Positions 28,235-38,081 are shown, counted from the stretch's first letter. The stretch: 64,000 nt of DNA from JACVRX01 sp963831385 (GCA_963831385.1 CAWHPW010000018.1:37288-101287); one strand, 5' to 3'. Numbers and translations: made by a program. The notes: a model not told the origin generated them from the letters alone.

Positions 28235-28320
28235 GTCAGTCCAAGCTCGGCGTAGTACCTGTTGGTCCTGGTCGCGATCGGGAGCGGCAGGTCCGGGTCG
28301 CACGGGTATGGGTTCTTCAC
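28231..28320 (-). CDS. 29-codon translated frame, possible gene remnant or leader
   Basis: GTG 28320 is preceded by AAGGAGG at 7 bases, the best ribosome site of this locus. It opens a 29-residue frame (MKNPYPCDPDLPLPIATRTN and so on, ending AELGLT) that stops at 28231, overlapping the next gene's GTG by 4 bases. The Pro-rich sequence resembles the end of sugar-phosphate isomerase/epimerase proteins found in inositol clusters, but that is a weak memory-based match. It could be the fused ends of a deleted gene between the semialdehyde dehydrogenase and the inositol dehydrogenase, or a leader that couples translation. Confidence 0.5.
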   Translation of the reverse strand: MKNPYPCDPDLPLPIATRTNRYYAELGLT

Positions 28321-28339
28321 TGTGGAACCTCCTTGTCGA

Positions 28340-29837
28340 TCAGCTCGCGGTCGGGAAGTGGTAGCTCGCGCCGCTGGGATGCTCGACATGCGGCCAGCGG
28401 GAGGTCACGACCTTCGCCCGGGTATAGAACGACACCCCCTCCGGGCCGTGGATGTGCTTGTCCCCGAACAGCGAGTCCTTCCAGCCGCCGAAGGAGTAGT
28501 ACGCCATCGGGACCGGAATGGGCACGTTGATTCCGATCATGCCGACATTGACACCGCGCTGGAATCGTCGCGCCGCCTCCCCGCTAGAGGTGAAGATCGC
28601 GGTGCCGTTGCCGTACGGGTTGGAGTTGATCAGCGCGATGGCATCCTCGACGGAGTCGGCACGGACCACCGAAAGCACCGGGCCGAAGATCTCCTCCCGG
28701 TAGACGTCCATTTCGGTCGTCACTTCGTCGATGACCGTCGGGCCGACGAAGAAGCCGTCCTCGTGCCCGTCGACGACGATTCCACGGCCATCGACGGTAA
28801 GCCGCGCGCCTTGCTCCTCCCCCGAATCGATCAGCCCGACGATCCGCTCCTTGGCGGCTCGGGTCACGACCGGGCCCATCTCGCTGTGCGGATCGCGGCC
28901 CGGACCCACTCGCACCGCTGCTGGCCTTGGCGCTCACGGTCTCGACCAGGGCATGAGACGCCGACCCGACGGTGACCGCCGCGGAGATGGCCATGCACCG
29001 CTCCCCCGCCGACCCGAAGGCGGCGGCGACGAGATGGTCAGCGGCGTAATCGACGTCCGCGTCAGGAAGCACGACGGCATGGTTCTTCGCTCCGCCCAGA
29101 GCCTGCACCCGCTTGCCGTTCGCGGTGCCCCGCTCACGGATGTACCTCGCGATCGGGGTCGACCCGACGAACGAGACCGCTGCGACGTCCGGGTGGTCGA
29201 GGATGGCGTCGACCGCCTCCTTGTCACCGTGAACGACGTTGAACACTCCATCGGGGAGCCCGGCTTCGGACCACAGCTCGGCGACGATCGTCGACGCGGT
29301 TGGATCGCGTTCGCTCGGCTTGAGGACGAACGTGTTGCCGCAGGCGATGGCGATCGGGTGCATCCACAGCGGCACCATGATCGGGAAGTTGAACGGCGTG
29401 ATTCCCGCTACGACACCGAGCGGCTGCCGGAACGAGTACACGTCGACCCCGGTCGACACCTGGTCGGAGTACTCGCCCTTGAGCAGGCTGGGGATGCCGC
29501 ACGCGTACTCCACGACTTCCAGTCCGCGCTGCACCTCACCCCGGGCATCGGAGACGACCTTGCCGTGCTCGTCGGCGATCACTTCGGCGAGCTCGCCGGT
29601 GCGCTGGTGAACCAACTCGCGGAAATCGAACAAGATCTTCGTTCGCTCGGACAGGGACGACTGCGACCACCGTTCGAAGGCCGTCGCAGCGGTCCGCACC
29701 GCCTCGTTCACGTCATCCGCGCCGGCCAGGACGACCTCGGCCTGCTGTTCGCCGGTCGCCGGGTTCCATACCGGACCGCGTCGACGCGACGTCCCGGCGC
29801 TCGGCGTGCCGCTGATCCAGTGGTTGATCGTCCTCAC
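28340..29837 (-). pseudogene. CoA-acylating methylmalonate-semialdehyde dehydrogenase, one frameshift
   Basis: About 498 residues from GTG 29837, with GGAGG 7 bases upstream. An aldehyde dehydrogenase of the MmsA/IolA class: INHWISGTP, GVVAGITPFNFPIMVPLWM, the catalytic Cys in FGSAGERCMA, and the class-specific C-terminus GGWKDSLFGDKHIHGPEGVSFYTRAKVVTSRW in segments. One shift at ~28915 separates SAKASSG from VRVGPGRDPHSEMGPVV. MmsA enzymes convert malonate or methylmalonate semialdehyde to acetyl- or propionyl-CoA, the last step of myo-inositol breakdown. In line with xylulokinase upstream and the inositol-type dehydrogenase downstream. Probably functional if the indel is a sequencing error. 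Confidence 0.8.
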
Positions 29838-29928
29838 GGGCGTCCTCCCGACTCGGTTTACCGAAACAGCCGTGGCCCTGCTCGCCGGCCGTGTTCTGTC
29901 GAGCCTCCCATCGACACCGTGGATGGAA

Positions 29929-31317
29929 CTAGACGCCGAAAACCGCCCGACGGTATCCGCTGTACTGAGCACGGACCTCCTCGCCGGCTGCCGGATCGAC
30001 TGGGGTGAGCTCCGCCGCCCGCTGCACGAGCCACGGCGGTGGTTCCGGATCACCAGCAAGCACCCACGCGGCCTGCCGAGCCGCCCCGCGGGCCACATAC
30101 TCGCCCGGCTCCGGCCAGGCGATCGGAAGCCCGAACACGTCCGCAGCGAGGTGCTGGACCGCCCTGGACCGGCTGCCGCCGCCGATCAGCCTCACCTCGC
30201 GAGGAGCCACCCCGACTGCACGAAGCGCATCGACCCCGTCGGCCAGCCCGCACAACAACCCCTCGACCGCCGCGCGAGCCACGTTGGCCGGTTCGGAATT
30301 CGTCCGGCGAAGACCACACAGCGTGCCCGCGGCCGTCGGAAGGTTGGGGGTGCGTTCTCCGTCCAGGTACGGCAGCAGGCTCAGGCCGCCGGCACCTGCT
30401 GGTGCGGCCAAGGCCAGCTCGTCCAACGCCTGCAGGTCGCATCCGAGCATGTGGGCCACCGACGACAGCACCCGGGCGCCGTTGAGCGTGCAGACCAACG
30501 GCAGGAACCGGCCGGTGGCATCGCAGAAACCAGCGACATTCCCGGTCGGATCCGCGCTGGCCTGCGAGTGGACGGCGCTGACGACACCACTCGTGCCGAT
30601 GGACACGGCGATTTCGCCAACCGCGAGCCCTAGCCCGAGGGCGGCGCCCATGTTGTCTCCGGTGCCGGGTGCGACGACCGCACCGCCCGTGGTGACGCCC
30701 GCCGCTTCATTCGGCGCCAGCACCCGCGGGACGCGAACCGGCCGGCCGAACGCGGCCGCCAGCAGGTCCAGCCGATATTCACCCGTCTGCGGCGACCAGT
30801 AGCCGGTTCCGGAGGCGTCGCCGCGGTCCGTCGTCGGCTCGCCTGTTCGGTCGAGGATCCGCCAGGTCAGCCAATCGTGCGGCAGAAGCACTGCCTCTAC
30901 CCGCCGGGCGCTGTCCGGCTCGTTGCGCGCCAACCAGCGCAGCTTGGTCACGGTGAAGCTCGCCAGCGGCACCGAGCCGACAGCCTGTGCCCAGGCGTCC
31001 GCCCCGTGCTCGGCCACGAGGTCGCTGGCGTCGGCGGCTGATCTGGTGTCGTTCCAGAGCAGGGCCGGCCGCACCACCTCGTCGGCGTCGTCCAGGCTGA
31101 CCATGCCGTGCTGTTGACCACCGACGCCGATGGCCTGGATGCCGTCGAGGATTCCCGCACTCGCGGCGGTGAACGCTTCCCACCACCGCTGCGGGTCGAC
31201 CTCCGTCGCATCCGGGTGGGGCGCGCTCGCCTGCCGGAGGATCTGGCCTGACTCGGCGTCGCAGACGACGACCTTGCAGGACTGCGTCGAACTGTCGACG
31301 CCAGCAACAAGGGTCAT
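29929..31317 (-). CDS. xylB: Xylulokinase (FGGY carbohydrate kinase)
   Basis: 462 residues, ATG 31317 with AGGAGG 4 bases upstream. Both FGGY domains are present: VAGVDSSTQSCKVVV (phosphate loop), GVGGQQHGMVSLD and ALLWNDTRS, which are characteristic of xylulokinases, then RTGEPTTDRGDASGTGYWS, GTGDNMGAALGLG, and VRLIGGGSRSRAVQHLAADVFG near the end. It phosphorylates D-xylulose to xylulose 5-phosphate, into the pentose phosphate pathway. First gene of the polyol/inositol operon running to 27146, and divergent from a mannitol/arabitol-type dehydrogenase which could supply its ketose substrate. Confidence 0.9.
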   Translation of the reverse strand: MTLVAGVDSSTQSCKVVVCDAESGQILRQASAPHPDATEVDPQRWWEAFTAASAGILDGIQAIGVGGQQHGMVSLDDADEVVRPALLWNDTRSAADASDLVAEHGADAWAQAVGSVPLASFTVTKLRWLARNEPDSARRVEAVLLPHDWLTWRILDRTGEPTTDRGDASGTGYWSPQTGEYRLDLLAAAFGRPVRVPRVLAPNEAAGVTTGGAVVAPGTGDNMGAALGLGLAVGEIAVSIGTSGVVSAVHSQASADPTGNVAGFCDATGRFLPLVCTLNGARVLSSVAHMLGCDLQALDELALAAPAGAGGLSLLPYLDGERTPNLPTAAGTLCGLRRTNSEPANVARAAVEGLLCGLADGVDALRAVGVAPREVRLIGGGSRSRAVQHLAADVFGLPIAWPEPGEYVARGAARQAAWVLAGDPEPPPWLVQRAAELTPVDPAAGEEVRAQYSGYRRAVFGV

Positions 31318-31391
31318 GCGGCCTCCTGCTCGACAATCAGGCCTGCCGGAGGCCTACCGTCATGATGCTGCAGAGCGAACAGGAGCACAGC

Positions 31392-32861
31392 ATGGCCGCC
31401 CTGACCGCGCGCACCCTGGCGTCGCTCCGCGACCGGGTGCCGACGCCGACCTACGACCGAACTCGGGTCTCGACCGGCGTCGTCCACATCGGCGTCGGCG
31501 GCTTCCATCGCGCGCACCAAGCGATGTACCACGACCAGCTGATGAACGCGGGACAGGCACTGGACTGGGGCATTTGCGGCGTCGGCATCATGCCGGCGGA
31601 CCGCCTGATGCAGGAGGCGCTGGATGCCCAAGAGGGCCTGTACACGCTGGTCGTCAAACACGCCGACGGCACCTATCAACCGCGAATCATCGGCTCGATC
31701 GTCGAGTACCTGTTCGCTCCCGATGATCCCGAGAAGGTCGTCGAGACCATGGCGGCTGTCTCCACCCGCATCGTTTCGTTGACCATTACCGAGGGTGGCT
31801 ACAACACCGACCACGTCACCGGGGATTTCGATGGCTCGAACCCCGCGGTCGTCGAAGAGCTCAGGCCGGGCGCACCACCGCAGACGTCGTTCGGGTTCGT
31901 CACCGAAGCACTGCGACGACGCGCAGGCCGGCGGCTTCCCCCGTTCACCGTCATGTCCTGCGACAACCTGCAAGGAAACGGTGAGCTCGCCCGCCGGGCA
32001 TTCACGGCCTTTGCCCGACTGCGGGATCCGGAACTCGCCGACTGGATCGACCGTGCGGTGTGCTTTCCCGCCAGCATGGTCGACCGCATCACCCCGGTGA
32101 CCACCGACGCTGACCGATCCCTGGTACACGACCGATTCGGCATCGACGACCGCTGGCCGGTCGTCTGCGAACCGTTCTCCCAATGGGCGCTCGAAGACCA
32201 GTTCAGCGCCGGCCGCCCTCCGTACGAAGAGGCCGGCGTGCAAATGGTCGACGACGTCAAGCCGTACGAATTGATGAAACTGCGGCTGCTCAACGCGAGT
32301 CACCAGGCGCTGTGCTACTTCGGCTACCTGTGCGGGTATCGGCTGGTGCACGAGGCCGCCCAGGACCCGCTGTTCCGCCGATTCCTGCTCGGCTACATGG
32401 ACGAGGAGGCAACCCCGACGCTCGCACCCGTCACGGGTGTGGACCTCCGGAGGTACAAGCACACCCTGCTCGAGCGCTTCTCGAACCCCGAGATACGTGA
32501 CACGATCGCGCGGCTGTGCGCGGAGAGCTCGGACCGCATCCCGAAGTGGTTGCTTCCAGTCATCCGCGAGCAGCTGGCGAGCGGTGGCCGCATTGAGCGG
32601 TCGGCCGCCGTCGTTGCGAGCTGGGCTCGCTATGCCGAGGGAGTCGACGAGCAGGGCCGGCCGATCGAGGTCGTGGACCGGCTCGGCGGCGAGCTCACCG
32701 CGATCGCCCAGCGGAACCGCGAGGACCCGCTGGCCTTCATCGCCAATCGGGCCGTTTTCGGCAACCTCGTCGACGACGACCGTTTCGTCACGGCCTACCG
32801 GTCGGCGCTCGCCTCGCTGCACGAGCATGGTGCCCGCCTGACGCTCGGGTCGGTGAGCTGA
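31392..32861 (+). CDS. Mannitol/arabitol dehydrogenase family (polyol-specific long chain)
   Basis: 489 residues from ATG 31392, preferred over ATG 31362 because AGGAG lies 6 bases upstream and the protein then starts MAALTARTLASL. Family hallmarks: VVHIGVGGFHRAHQAMY (NAD site), TITEGGYN, SCDNLQGNG, and the catalytic stretch MKLRLLNASHQAL with Lys, Asn (+5) and His (+8). These enzymes oxidise mannitol, D-arabitol or related polyols to ketoses with NAD. Together with the divergent xylulokinase, D-arabitol or xylitol to xylulose to xylulose 5-phosphate is a plausible route. Tail-to-tail with the zinc dehydrogenase gene. Confidence 0.9.
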   Translation: MAALTARTLASLRDRVPTPTYDRTRVSTGVVHIGVGGFHRAHQAMYHDQLMNAGQALDWGICGVGIMPADRLMQEALDAQEGLYTLVVKHADGTYQPRIIGSIVEYLFAPDDPEKVVETMAAVSTRIVSLTITEGGYNTDHVTGDFDGSNPAVVEELRPGAPPQTSFGFVTEALRRRAGRRLPPFTVMSCDNLQGNGELARRAFTAFARLRDPELADWIDRAVCFPASMVDRITPVTTDADRSLVHDRFGIDDRWPVVCEPFSQWALEDQFSAGRPPYEEAGVQMVDDVKPYELMKLRLLNASHQALCYFGYLCGYRLVHEAAQDPLFRRFLLGYMDEEATPTLAPVTGVDLRRYKHTLLERFSNPEIRDTIARLCAESSDRIPKWLLPVIREQLASGGRIERSAAVVASWARYAEGVDEQGRPIEVVDRLGGELTAIAQRNREDPLAFIANRAVFGNLVDDDRFVTAYRSALASLHEHGARLTLGSVS

Positions 32862-32867
32862 GCGGGC

Positions 32868-33891
32868 TCATGCTGATGGCGTGACGACGACCTTGACGGT
32901 GCTGGGATCGGCGACACTGGCCGTCAGCGCGTCTGCGGACCGCCGCCAACGGATAGTGACCCGTCACCAGCGAATCGAGCGCCACTCGTCCGGAGGCCGC
33001 GAGCTCGACCGCCGTCGGCCAGGTGTTGGCGTACCGGAACACGCCGGCGAACTCGAGTTCCCGGTCCTGGATGTCGGCGAGCGGCAGGGCCAGCATGTCG
33101 GCGCCCATCCCGACGAGAACGGCGCGACCGGCGGGCGCCAGCACACTGACGGCCGACGCGGTCGCCTCCGGGTGTCCGGAGCACTCGAGCAGCACGGTGG
33201 GCTCGATCCCAGAATCGGCGAGGGACGTCGTCGAGACGTCGATCGTGTCCGTGGCGCCCAGCTGGCCCGCGAGCCTGAGCCGGCTTCGATTGACGTCTGC
33301 CACCACGACCTGACTCGCGCCGAACGTCAGAGCCGTCTGTGCCGCGAGCAAGCCGATCGGACCGGCGCCGTTGACCAAGACGCGTCCGCCTGGCCCGACT
33401 CGGCCCTTTCGGCAGGCCCAGATCCCGACTGACAGGGGCTCGAGCATCGCCGCCGAGTCGTCGGACACATGATCAGGTACTGGATGAGCGAATGCCTCGT
33501 GCACGGTGAGGTATTCGCAGAAGGCGCCGTCGATCGGCGGCGTGGCAAGGAACCGCATTCGCGGGCAGAGGTTGTAGCGGCCGCTCAGGCACTGCTCACA
33601 GCTCAGGCACGGCAGCCCCGGTTCGATGGACACCCGCTGCCCGAGCTCATGCCGAGTCACGTCGTCGCCGATGGCGATCACCTGGCCAGCCGGTTCATGG
33701 CCGAGGATGAGCGGTTCGCGGACCACGTGATGGCCGATACGCCCGTGTTCGAAGTAGTGCACGTCCGAGCCACACACCCCGACGGCGGTGACCTGGACGA
33801 GCACCTCTCGAGGACCGGGCTGCGGCACCGGCCGCTGCTCGAGGGCCACCTCATGAACGGCTCGCAGAACCGACGCCAGCATCGCGGTCAT
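32868..33891 (-). pseudogene. Zinc-dependent polyol (sorbitol/xylitol) dehydrogenase, C-terminal frameshift
   Basis: About 340 residues from ATG 33891 with GGGAG 6 bases upstream. Medium-chain zinc dehydrogenase: VGVCGSDVHYFEHGRIG (catalytic Cys), LGHEPAGQV (His-Glu), structural zinc lobe with CLSCEQCLSGRYNLC, MLEPLSVG, and the NAD fold VNGAGPIGLLAAQTALTFGA with VADVNRSR selecting NAD. The frame derails at ~32945 after TGHYPLAAV; the natural C-terminus (ADALTASVADPSTVKVVV, ending TPSA) is found in the next frame and stops at 32868. Sorbitol/xylitol dehydrogenase-like. Belongs to the polyol locus and would supply fructose or xylulose. Confidence 0.82.
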
Positions 33892-33916
33892 CGGCAACTC
33901 CCTAGCCTGGGCAAAC

Positions 33917-33945
33917 TCACAGCGACTTCACAGCTTCCGCACAGG
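33917..33945 (+). promoter_or_regulatory. PhoP-type box: three 7-bp direct repeats with 11-bp period
   Basis: TCACAGC (33917-33923), TCACAGC (33928-33934) and GCACAGG (33939-33945) are separated by 4 bases each. This is the direct-repeat motif reported for Mycobacterium tuberculosis PhoP (TCACAGC-N4-TCACAGC), here extended by a third degenerate copy. It lies 34-62 bases before the start of the phoP-like gene, so autoregulation is the obvious reading. It also lies 26 bases upstream of the zinc dehydrogenase start on the other strand. Confidence 0.75.
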
Positions 33946-33978
33946 TTGCTGGACTTCGTAGCGCCCATTGTGAAGGGC

Positions 33979-34686
33979 ATGGCGGACACCTCAGGCACCC
34001 GGTTGCTGGTCGTCGACGACGAGCCGAACATCGTCGAACTGCTGTCGGCCAGCCTGCGCTACGCCGGATTCGACGTGAGCTCGGCCCGCAGCGGGCGCGA
34101 GGCCGTCGAACGGATTCGGGACGTGCGACCCGACCTGGTCGTCCTCGACGTGCTGATGCCGGGGGTCGACGGCTTCTCCGTCCTACGCCAGCTGCGCGGG
34201 AACGGCGTTGACATCCCAGTGCTGTTCCTCACCGCCAAGGACGCCCATGAGGATCGGATCGCCGGCCTCACGCTCGGCGCCGACGACTACGTCACGAAGC
34301 CGTTCAGCCTCGCCGAGGTGATCGCACGGATCCACGCGATCCTGCGCCGGGCGGGAAACGGGAACGGCCAGCGGTCGGGCCGCCTTTCGTTCGCCGACAT
34401 CGAGCTCGACGACGACAGTCATGAGGTCTGGAAAGCCGGCGAAGCCGTGTTGCTCTCGCCGACCGAATTCAAGCTGCTGCGGTACTTCCTGGTCAACGCT
34501 GGCCGAGCGGTGAGCAAGGCGCAGATCCTCGACCACGTGTGGGCGTACGACTTCGGCGGTGAAGCAAACGTCGTGGAGTCGTATGTGTCATACCTGCGGC
34601 GAAAGATCGATACCACCGAGCCCAAACTGCTGCACACATTGCGCGGGGTCGGCTATGTCCTACGGCTCCAACGAACACCCGCATGA
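33979..34686 (+). CDS. phoP: PhoP-like OmpR-family response regulator
   Basis: 235 residues from ATG 33979; GTG 33970 is an alternative and no good ribosome site is seen. Receiver domain: LLVVDDEPNIVELL (acidic pair), phosphorylated Asp57 in VVLDVLMPG, Thr85, and Lys107 in YVTKPFS. The C-terminal winged helix has FADIELDDDSHEVWKAGEAVLLSPTEFKLLRYF and NVVESYVSYLRRKID in parts, very close by eye to mycobacterial PhoP (for example HEVWKAG, KILDHVW-like and YDFGG-NVVESYVSYLRRKID stretches). PhoP governs lipid metabolism, phosphate or acid stress in relatives. A PhoP-type box precedes it and it overlaps the sensor kinase by 4 bases. Confidence 0.85.
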   Translation: MADTSGTRLLVVDDEPNIVELLSASLRYAGFDVSSARSGREAVERIRDVRPDLVVLDVLMPGVDGFSVLRQLRGNGVDIPVLFLTAKDAHEDRIAGLTLGADDYVTKPFSLAEVIARIHAILRRAGNGNGQRSGRLSFADIELDDDSHEVWKAGEAVLLSPTEFKLLRYFLVNAGRAVSKAQILDHVWAYDFGGEANVVESYVSYLRRKIDTTEPKLLHTLRGVGYVLRLQRTPA

Positions 34687-36170
34687 CCACACCTGCCGAC
34701 CGGCGATGGTGGCGTGCGCTTCGTGACCGTACGCCACTGCGCACTCAATTAGTGGCAGCGGTTCTGCTGCTCGCGGCTGCCGCTGTGGTCGTCACGAGCG
34801 TCATCGCGGCCGCCGTCTTGCGTGACTATCTCCTCGATCGGGTTGACGCTCAGCTGCGAGAGTCGGCCGAGCAGGTCGCGGTCGAACCGCGCCCGGATGA
34901 CCGGCCGGGGCCAGGCCCGCGCGGCTTTCGCCCGCCAGCGGACTATGTTGCACGCGGCTATGACGACGCCGGCATCCTCCGGTGGAGCGCCGGCATCGAT
35001 GCCACCGCGGGCCTGCCGGGGCCGGATCTTCCGACGTTGGACGTCGACACCGTGGACCAGCTCGACGGCGAGCCCATCACCGTCGATGCCACCGACGGCA
35101 AGAGCTCGTGGCGAGTCCTCGCCCTGCCGCATACCGGAGGCGGCAGCATCGTCGTCGGCCTCCCGCTGGAGGGCTTGTCCGCCACCGTTGCCCGCCTGCT
35201 GGTCATCGACGGCACCGTCGTCATCATCGCCCTTGCCATCTTGGCCGGCGCGGCCTGGTGGATCGTGCGGTCCAGTCTCCGACCGCTGGAAGAGGTCGAG
35301 GCGACGGCGGAGGCCATCGCGGCCGGCGATCTCGCCCGACGAGTGCCACAGCAAGATCCCCGCACCGAAGTTGGCCGCCTCTCCGCTGCGCTGAACGCGA
35401 TGCTCGGCCAGATCGAGGCCGCCTTCGAGGCCCGACGTGCGTCGGAGACGGCGGCCCGTGCCTCCGCGGAGAAGATGCGACGCTTCGTCGCCGACGCGAG
35501 CCACGAACTGCGAACCCCGCTCACCTCGATTCGGGGATTCTCCGAGCTGTATCGGCAAGGAGCAGTCGGTGACGACGCCGCCATGGCGCGGGTCATGCGC
35601 CGGATCGAGGACGAGTCGATACGCATGGGGTTGTTGGTCGAGGACCTCCTCCTCCTCGCCCGGCTCGATCAGCAGCGCCCGCTGGTGAGCGAACCTGTTG
35701 ATCTCGTGCCGCTCGTCACCGATGCCGTCCTGGATGCGCAGGCGGTGGCAATCGACCATGACGTCCTGCTACGGATCGATACCGAGGCGGCCTCGGCCGT
35801 CGTCGTCGGTGACGAGTCGAGGCTGCGCCAAGTGGTGGGAAATCTGGTCAGCAATGCGGTGCGCCACACGCCAGCGAGCACGGTTGTCGTGGTTGGCCTC
35901 GCGCCGGGCCCAGATGGCCAGGTGGTCCTGGAGGTCAGTGACGACGGTCCCGGGTTGTCCGAGCACGATGCCCCGCGAGTCTTCGAGCGCTTCTACCGTG
36001 CCGATCCTTCCAGGACGCGTATGACTGGCGGTGGAAACGGCCTGGGGCTGTCGATCGTGGCCGGCCTGGTCAGCGCCCATCAGGGCAGGGTCGAGGCCGC
36101 ACCAACCCCAGGCGGGGGCGCTACCTTTCGGGTCCTGCTGCCGCGTATCACGACGCCGATCACGGGCTGA
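34683..36170 (+). CDS. phoR: PhoR-like sensor histidine kinase
   Basis: 495 residues, ATGA overlap with the regulator stop. Two membrane segments (about 21-47 and 170-195) bracket an extracytoplasmic sensor of ~120 residues. A HAMP domain follows (SSLRPLEEVEATAEAIAAGDLARRV), then the H box FVADASHELRTPL with phosphoacceptor His274, N box NLVSNAVRHTP, and G boxes SDDGPGL and GGGNGLGLSIV. The family autophosphorylates and passes phosphate to its regulator. The order and spacing match phoPR of mycobacteria; the signal sensed is unknown. Confidence 0.88.
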   Translation: MTTPADRRWWRALRDRTPLRTQLVAAVLLLAAAAVVVTSVIAAAVLRDYLLDRVDAQLRESAEQVAVEPRPDDRPGPGPRGFRPPADYVARGYDDAGILRWSAGIDATAGLPGPDLPTLDVDTVDQLDGEPITVDATDGKSSWRVLALPHTGGGSIVVGLPLEGLSATVARLLVIDGTVVIIALAILAGAAWWIVRSSLRPLEEVEATAEAIAAGDLARRVPQQDPRTEVGRLSAALNAMLGQIEAAFEARRASETAARASAEKMRRFVADASHELRTPLTSIRGFSELYRQGAVGDDAAMARVMRRIEDESIRMGLLVEDLLLLARLDQQRPLVSEPVDLVPLVTDAVLDAQAVAIDHDVLLRIDTEAASAVVVGDESRLRQVVGNLVSNAVRHTPASTVVVVGLAPGPDGQVVLEVSDDGPGLSEHDAPRVFERFYRADPSRTRMTGGGNGLGLSIVAGLVSAHQGRVEAAPTPGGGATFRVLLPRITTPITG

Positions 36171-36296
36171 TCCGGGCTGCTTCCATGCTCGCCTCGAGCG
36201 TCGTGAGTCCGGCGCTAGTCTTCCCCGAGCCGCTAGCTCGTCGTATGGTCGCCAGAGATCCGGCAAAGCAGCCGGAATCACTTGCGAGGGGAGCAC

Positions 36297-37941
36297 ATGG
36301 TGATATCTCGCTCAGGCCGGCGCGCGGCCGTGGCGGTCGCAGCCGGAGGCCTCTTGGGCTCGGTAGTGCTGGCGATCCCAGCTCAGGCCGCCGGAAACGA
36401 CACTCCAGCCGAACTGACCAAGGCCGTCAAGCTCGGGGCCATCCTCAATCACCTCGACCAGTTCCAGAAGTTTGCGGACCGCGATGGCGACAACCGGGCG
36501 TCGGGCTTGCCGGACGAGGAGTCGGGCTACGACGAGAGCGCCGACTACGTCGCCAAGAAGATGCGCAACGCCGGATACGACGTCACCATCCAGGAGTTCG
36601 AGTTCCCGTTCTTCGAGGAGTTCGGCTCGACCTTCCAACAAGTCTCGCCGACGCCGACCACGTACGTCGACGGCGAGCAATACGACCTGATGGACTATTC
36701 GGGGTCTGGCGATGTGACCGCTCTGGCGGTTCCGATCGACGTCAACCTCACCCCACCACGGGCATCGACTTCAGGGTGTGAGCCTGAGGACTTCATCATC
36801 GGAGGCGTCAACATCGTCGTCGGCAAGATCGCGCTGCTGCAGCGCGGTACCTGCCCGTTCGGGACGAAGGTCGCCAACGCTGAGGCCGCCGGAGCGGTCG
36901 GCGCTGTGGTCTTCAACCAGGGCAACGGCGACCCGGTGGTGAATGTGGACCGGTACGAGCTCCTGCTCGGCACCCTGGGCGGCCCGGTCGGGATTCCGGC
37001 CGTCGGCGTGTCGTACTTCCTTGGCGAGGAGCTCGTCAACACCGCCAACTCGGCTACTGGCCTGACGTTGCGCATCCAGGCCGAAACCACGTCGGAGATC
37101 CGCACCACGGTGAACGTTCTCGCCCAGACGCCGACGGGTGACACCAGCAACGTCGTGATGGCCGGGGCGCACCTGGACTCCGAGCCCGACACCGCCGGCA
37201 TCAACGACAACGGGTCCGGGTCGGCGGCGCTGCTCGAGGTGGCTCTGCAGATGCGCAAGGTCAACCCGACCAACGCGGTGCGCTTCGCCTGGTGGGGCGC
37301 CGAGGAGGCAGGCCTGCAGGGGTCGAACTACTACGTTGGCAACCTGACCGAGGAAGAGGCAGCCGACATCACGCTGTACCTCAACTTCGACATGGTGGGC
37401 TCGCCCAACTACACGTTCGGCGTGTACGACGGCGACGACTCCGCAGCCGAAGGGTCGGGCCCCGGCCCGGCCGGCTCCGCGCAGATCGAGGACGTCTTCG
37501 AGGCGTACTTCGCGTCCATCGGAGAACCGACCGACGCCGCCGATTTCAGCGGGCGCTCGGACTACGGGCCGTTCATCGCGATCGGCATTCCGGCCGGTGG
37601 TCTGTTTACCGGTGCGGAAGACCAGAAGACCGAAGCGGACGTCGCCTTGTGGGGTGGCATCGCCGGTGAGCAGAAGGATCCTTGCTACCACGACCCGTGC
37701 GACAGCCTGACTCCTGAGCAGGATGGCGCGCCGGCGGGCGTGTACGAGGCCCTGAAAGCCAGCGGCTACCGGCTCTACGGCAACGTCAACCGGTACGCCC
37801 TCGACGTGAATTCGGATGCGATGGCGACGGCCATCATCACCTTCGCGTTCGACACGTCGATGATCCCCGACGCGAGCCAGCATCGCCGGGCTTCGCACTG
37901 CCGACGCCGCGGTAGACGCACGCGGCCACGCAGCCGCCTAG
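36297..37941 (+). pseudogene. Secreted M28 zinc aminopeptidase with PA domain, frameshift at the 3' end
   Basis: Signal peptide from ATG 36297 (or GTG 36300; GGGGAG lies just upstream) with AQAA cleavage. A PA insert (~residues 130-250: IALLQRGTCPFGTKVANAEAAGA) precedes the M28 metallopeptidase domain. Zinc ligands are visible: GAHLDSEPDTAGINDNGSGSA (His, bridging Asp), WWGAEEAGLQGS (catalytic and metal Glu), NFDMVGSPN (Asp), and CYHDPCD (His). The frame does not stop after the domain and runs through a terminator hairpin to 38315; a shift of one base near 37870 would end it at TAG 37941, just before the hairpin. The missing stop is probably a small indel. Aminopeptidases of this class trim peptides outside the cell. 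Confidence 0.82.
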
Positions 37942-37950
37942 GTAGAGAAG

Positions 37951-37986
37951 GCTGGCCCCGACTCGCTTTGGCGGGCCGGGGCCAGC
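37951..37986 (+). terminator. Terminator hairpin after the M28 peptidase
   Basis: GCTGGCCCCG (37951-37960) pairs perfectly with CGGGGCCAGC (37977-37986) across a 16-base loop, followed by GCCTTT. Its position 10 bases after the shifted-frame stop at 37941 supports the true gene end there. Confidence 0.75.
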
Positions 37987-38081
37987 GCCTTTCCGGAGCT
38001 CCGCCGCGATCTTGCGACAGATGCGGTGGTCGGACCGCCACAGATGCCTCAAGATCCCGGCTGGTGAGGCTGCTTCAGACC

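Noticed and set aside
31314..32828. Minus-strand frame of ~500 codons opposite the mannitol-type dehydrogenase
   Set aside because: The plus strand has the full long-chain dehydrogenase with its Lys-Asn-His site; the minus frame has no motif.
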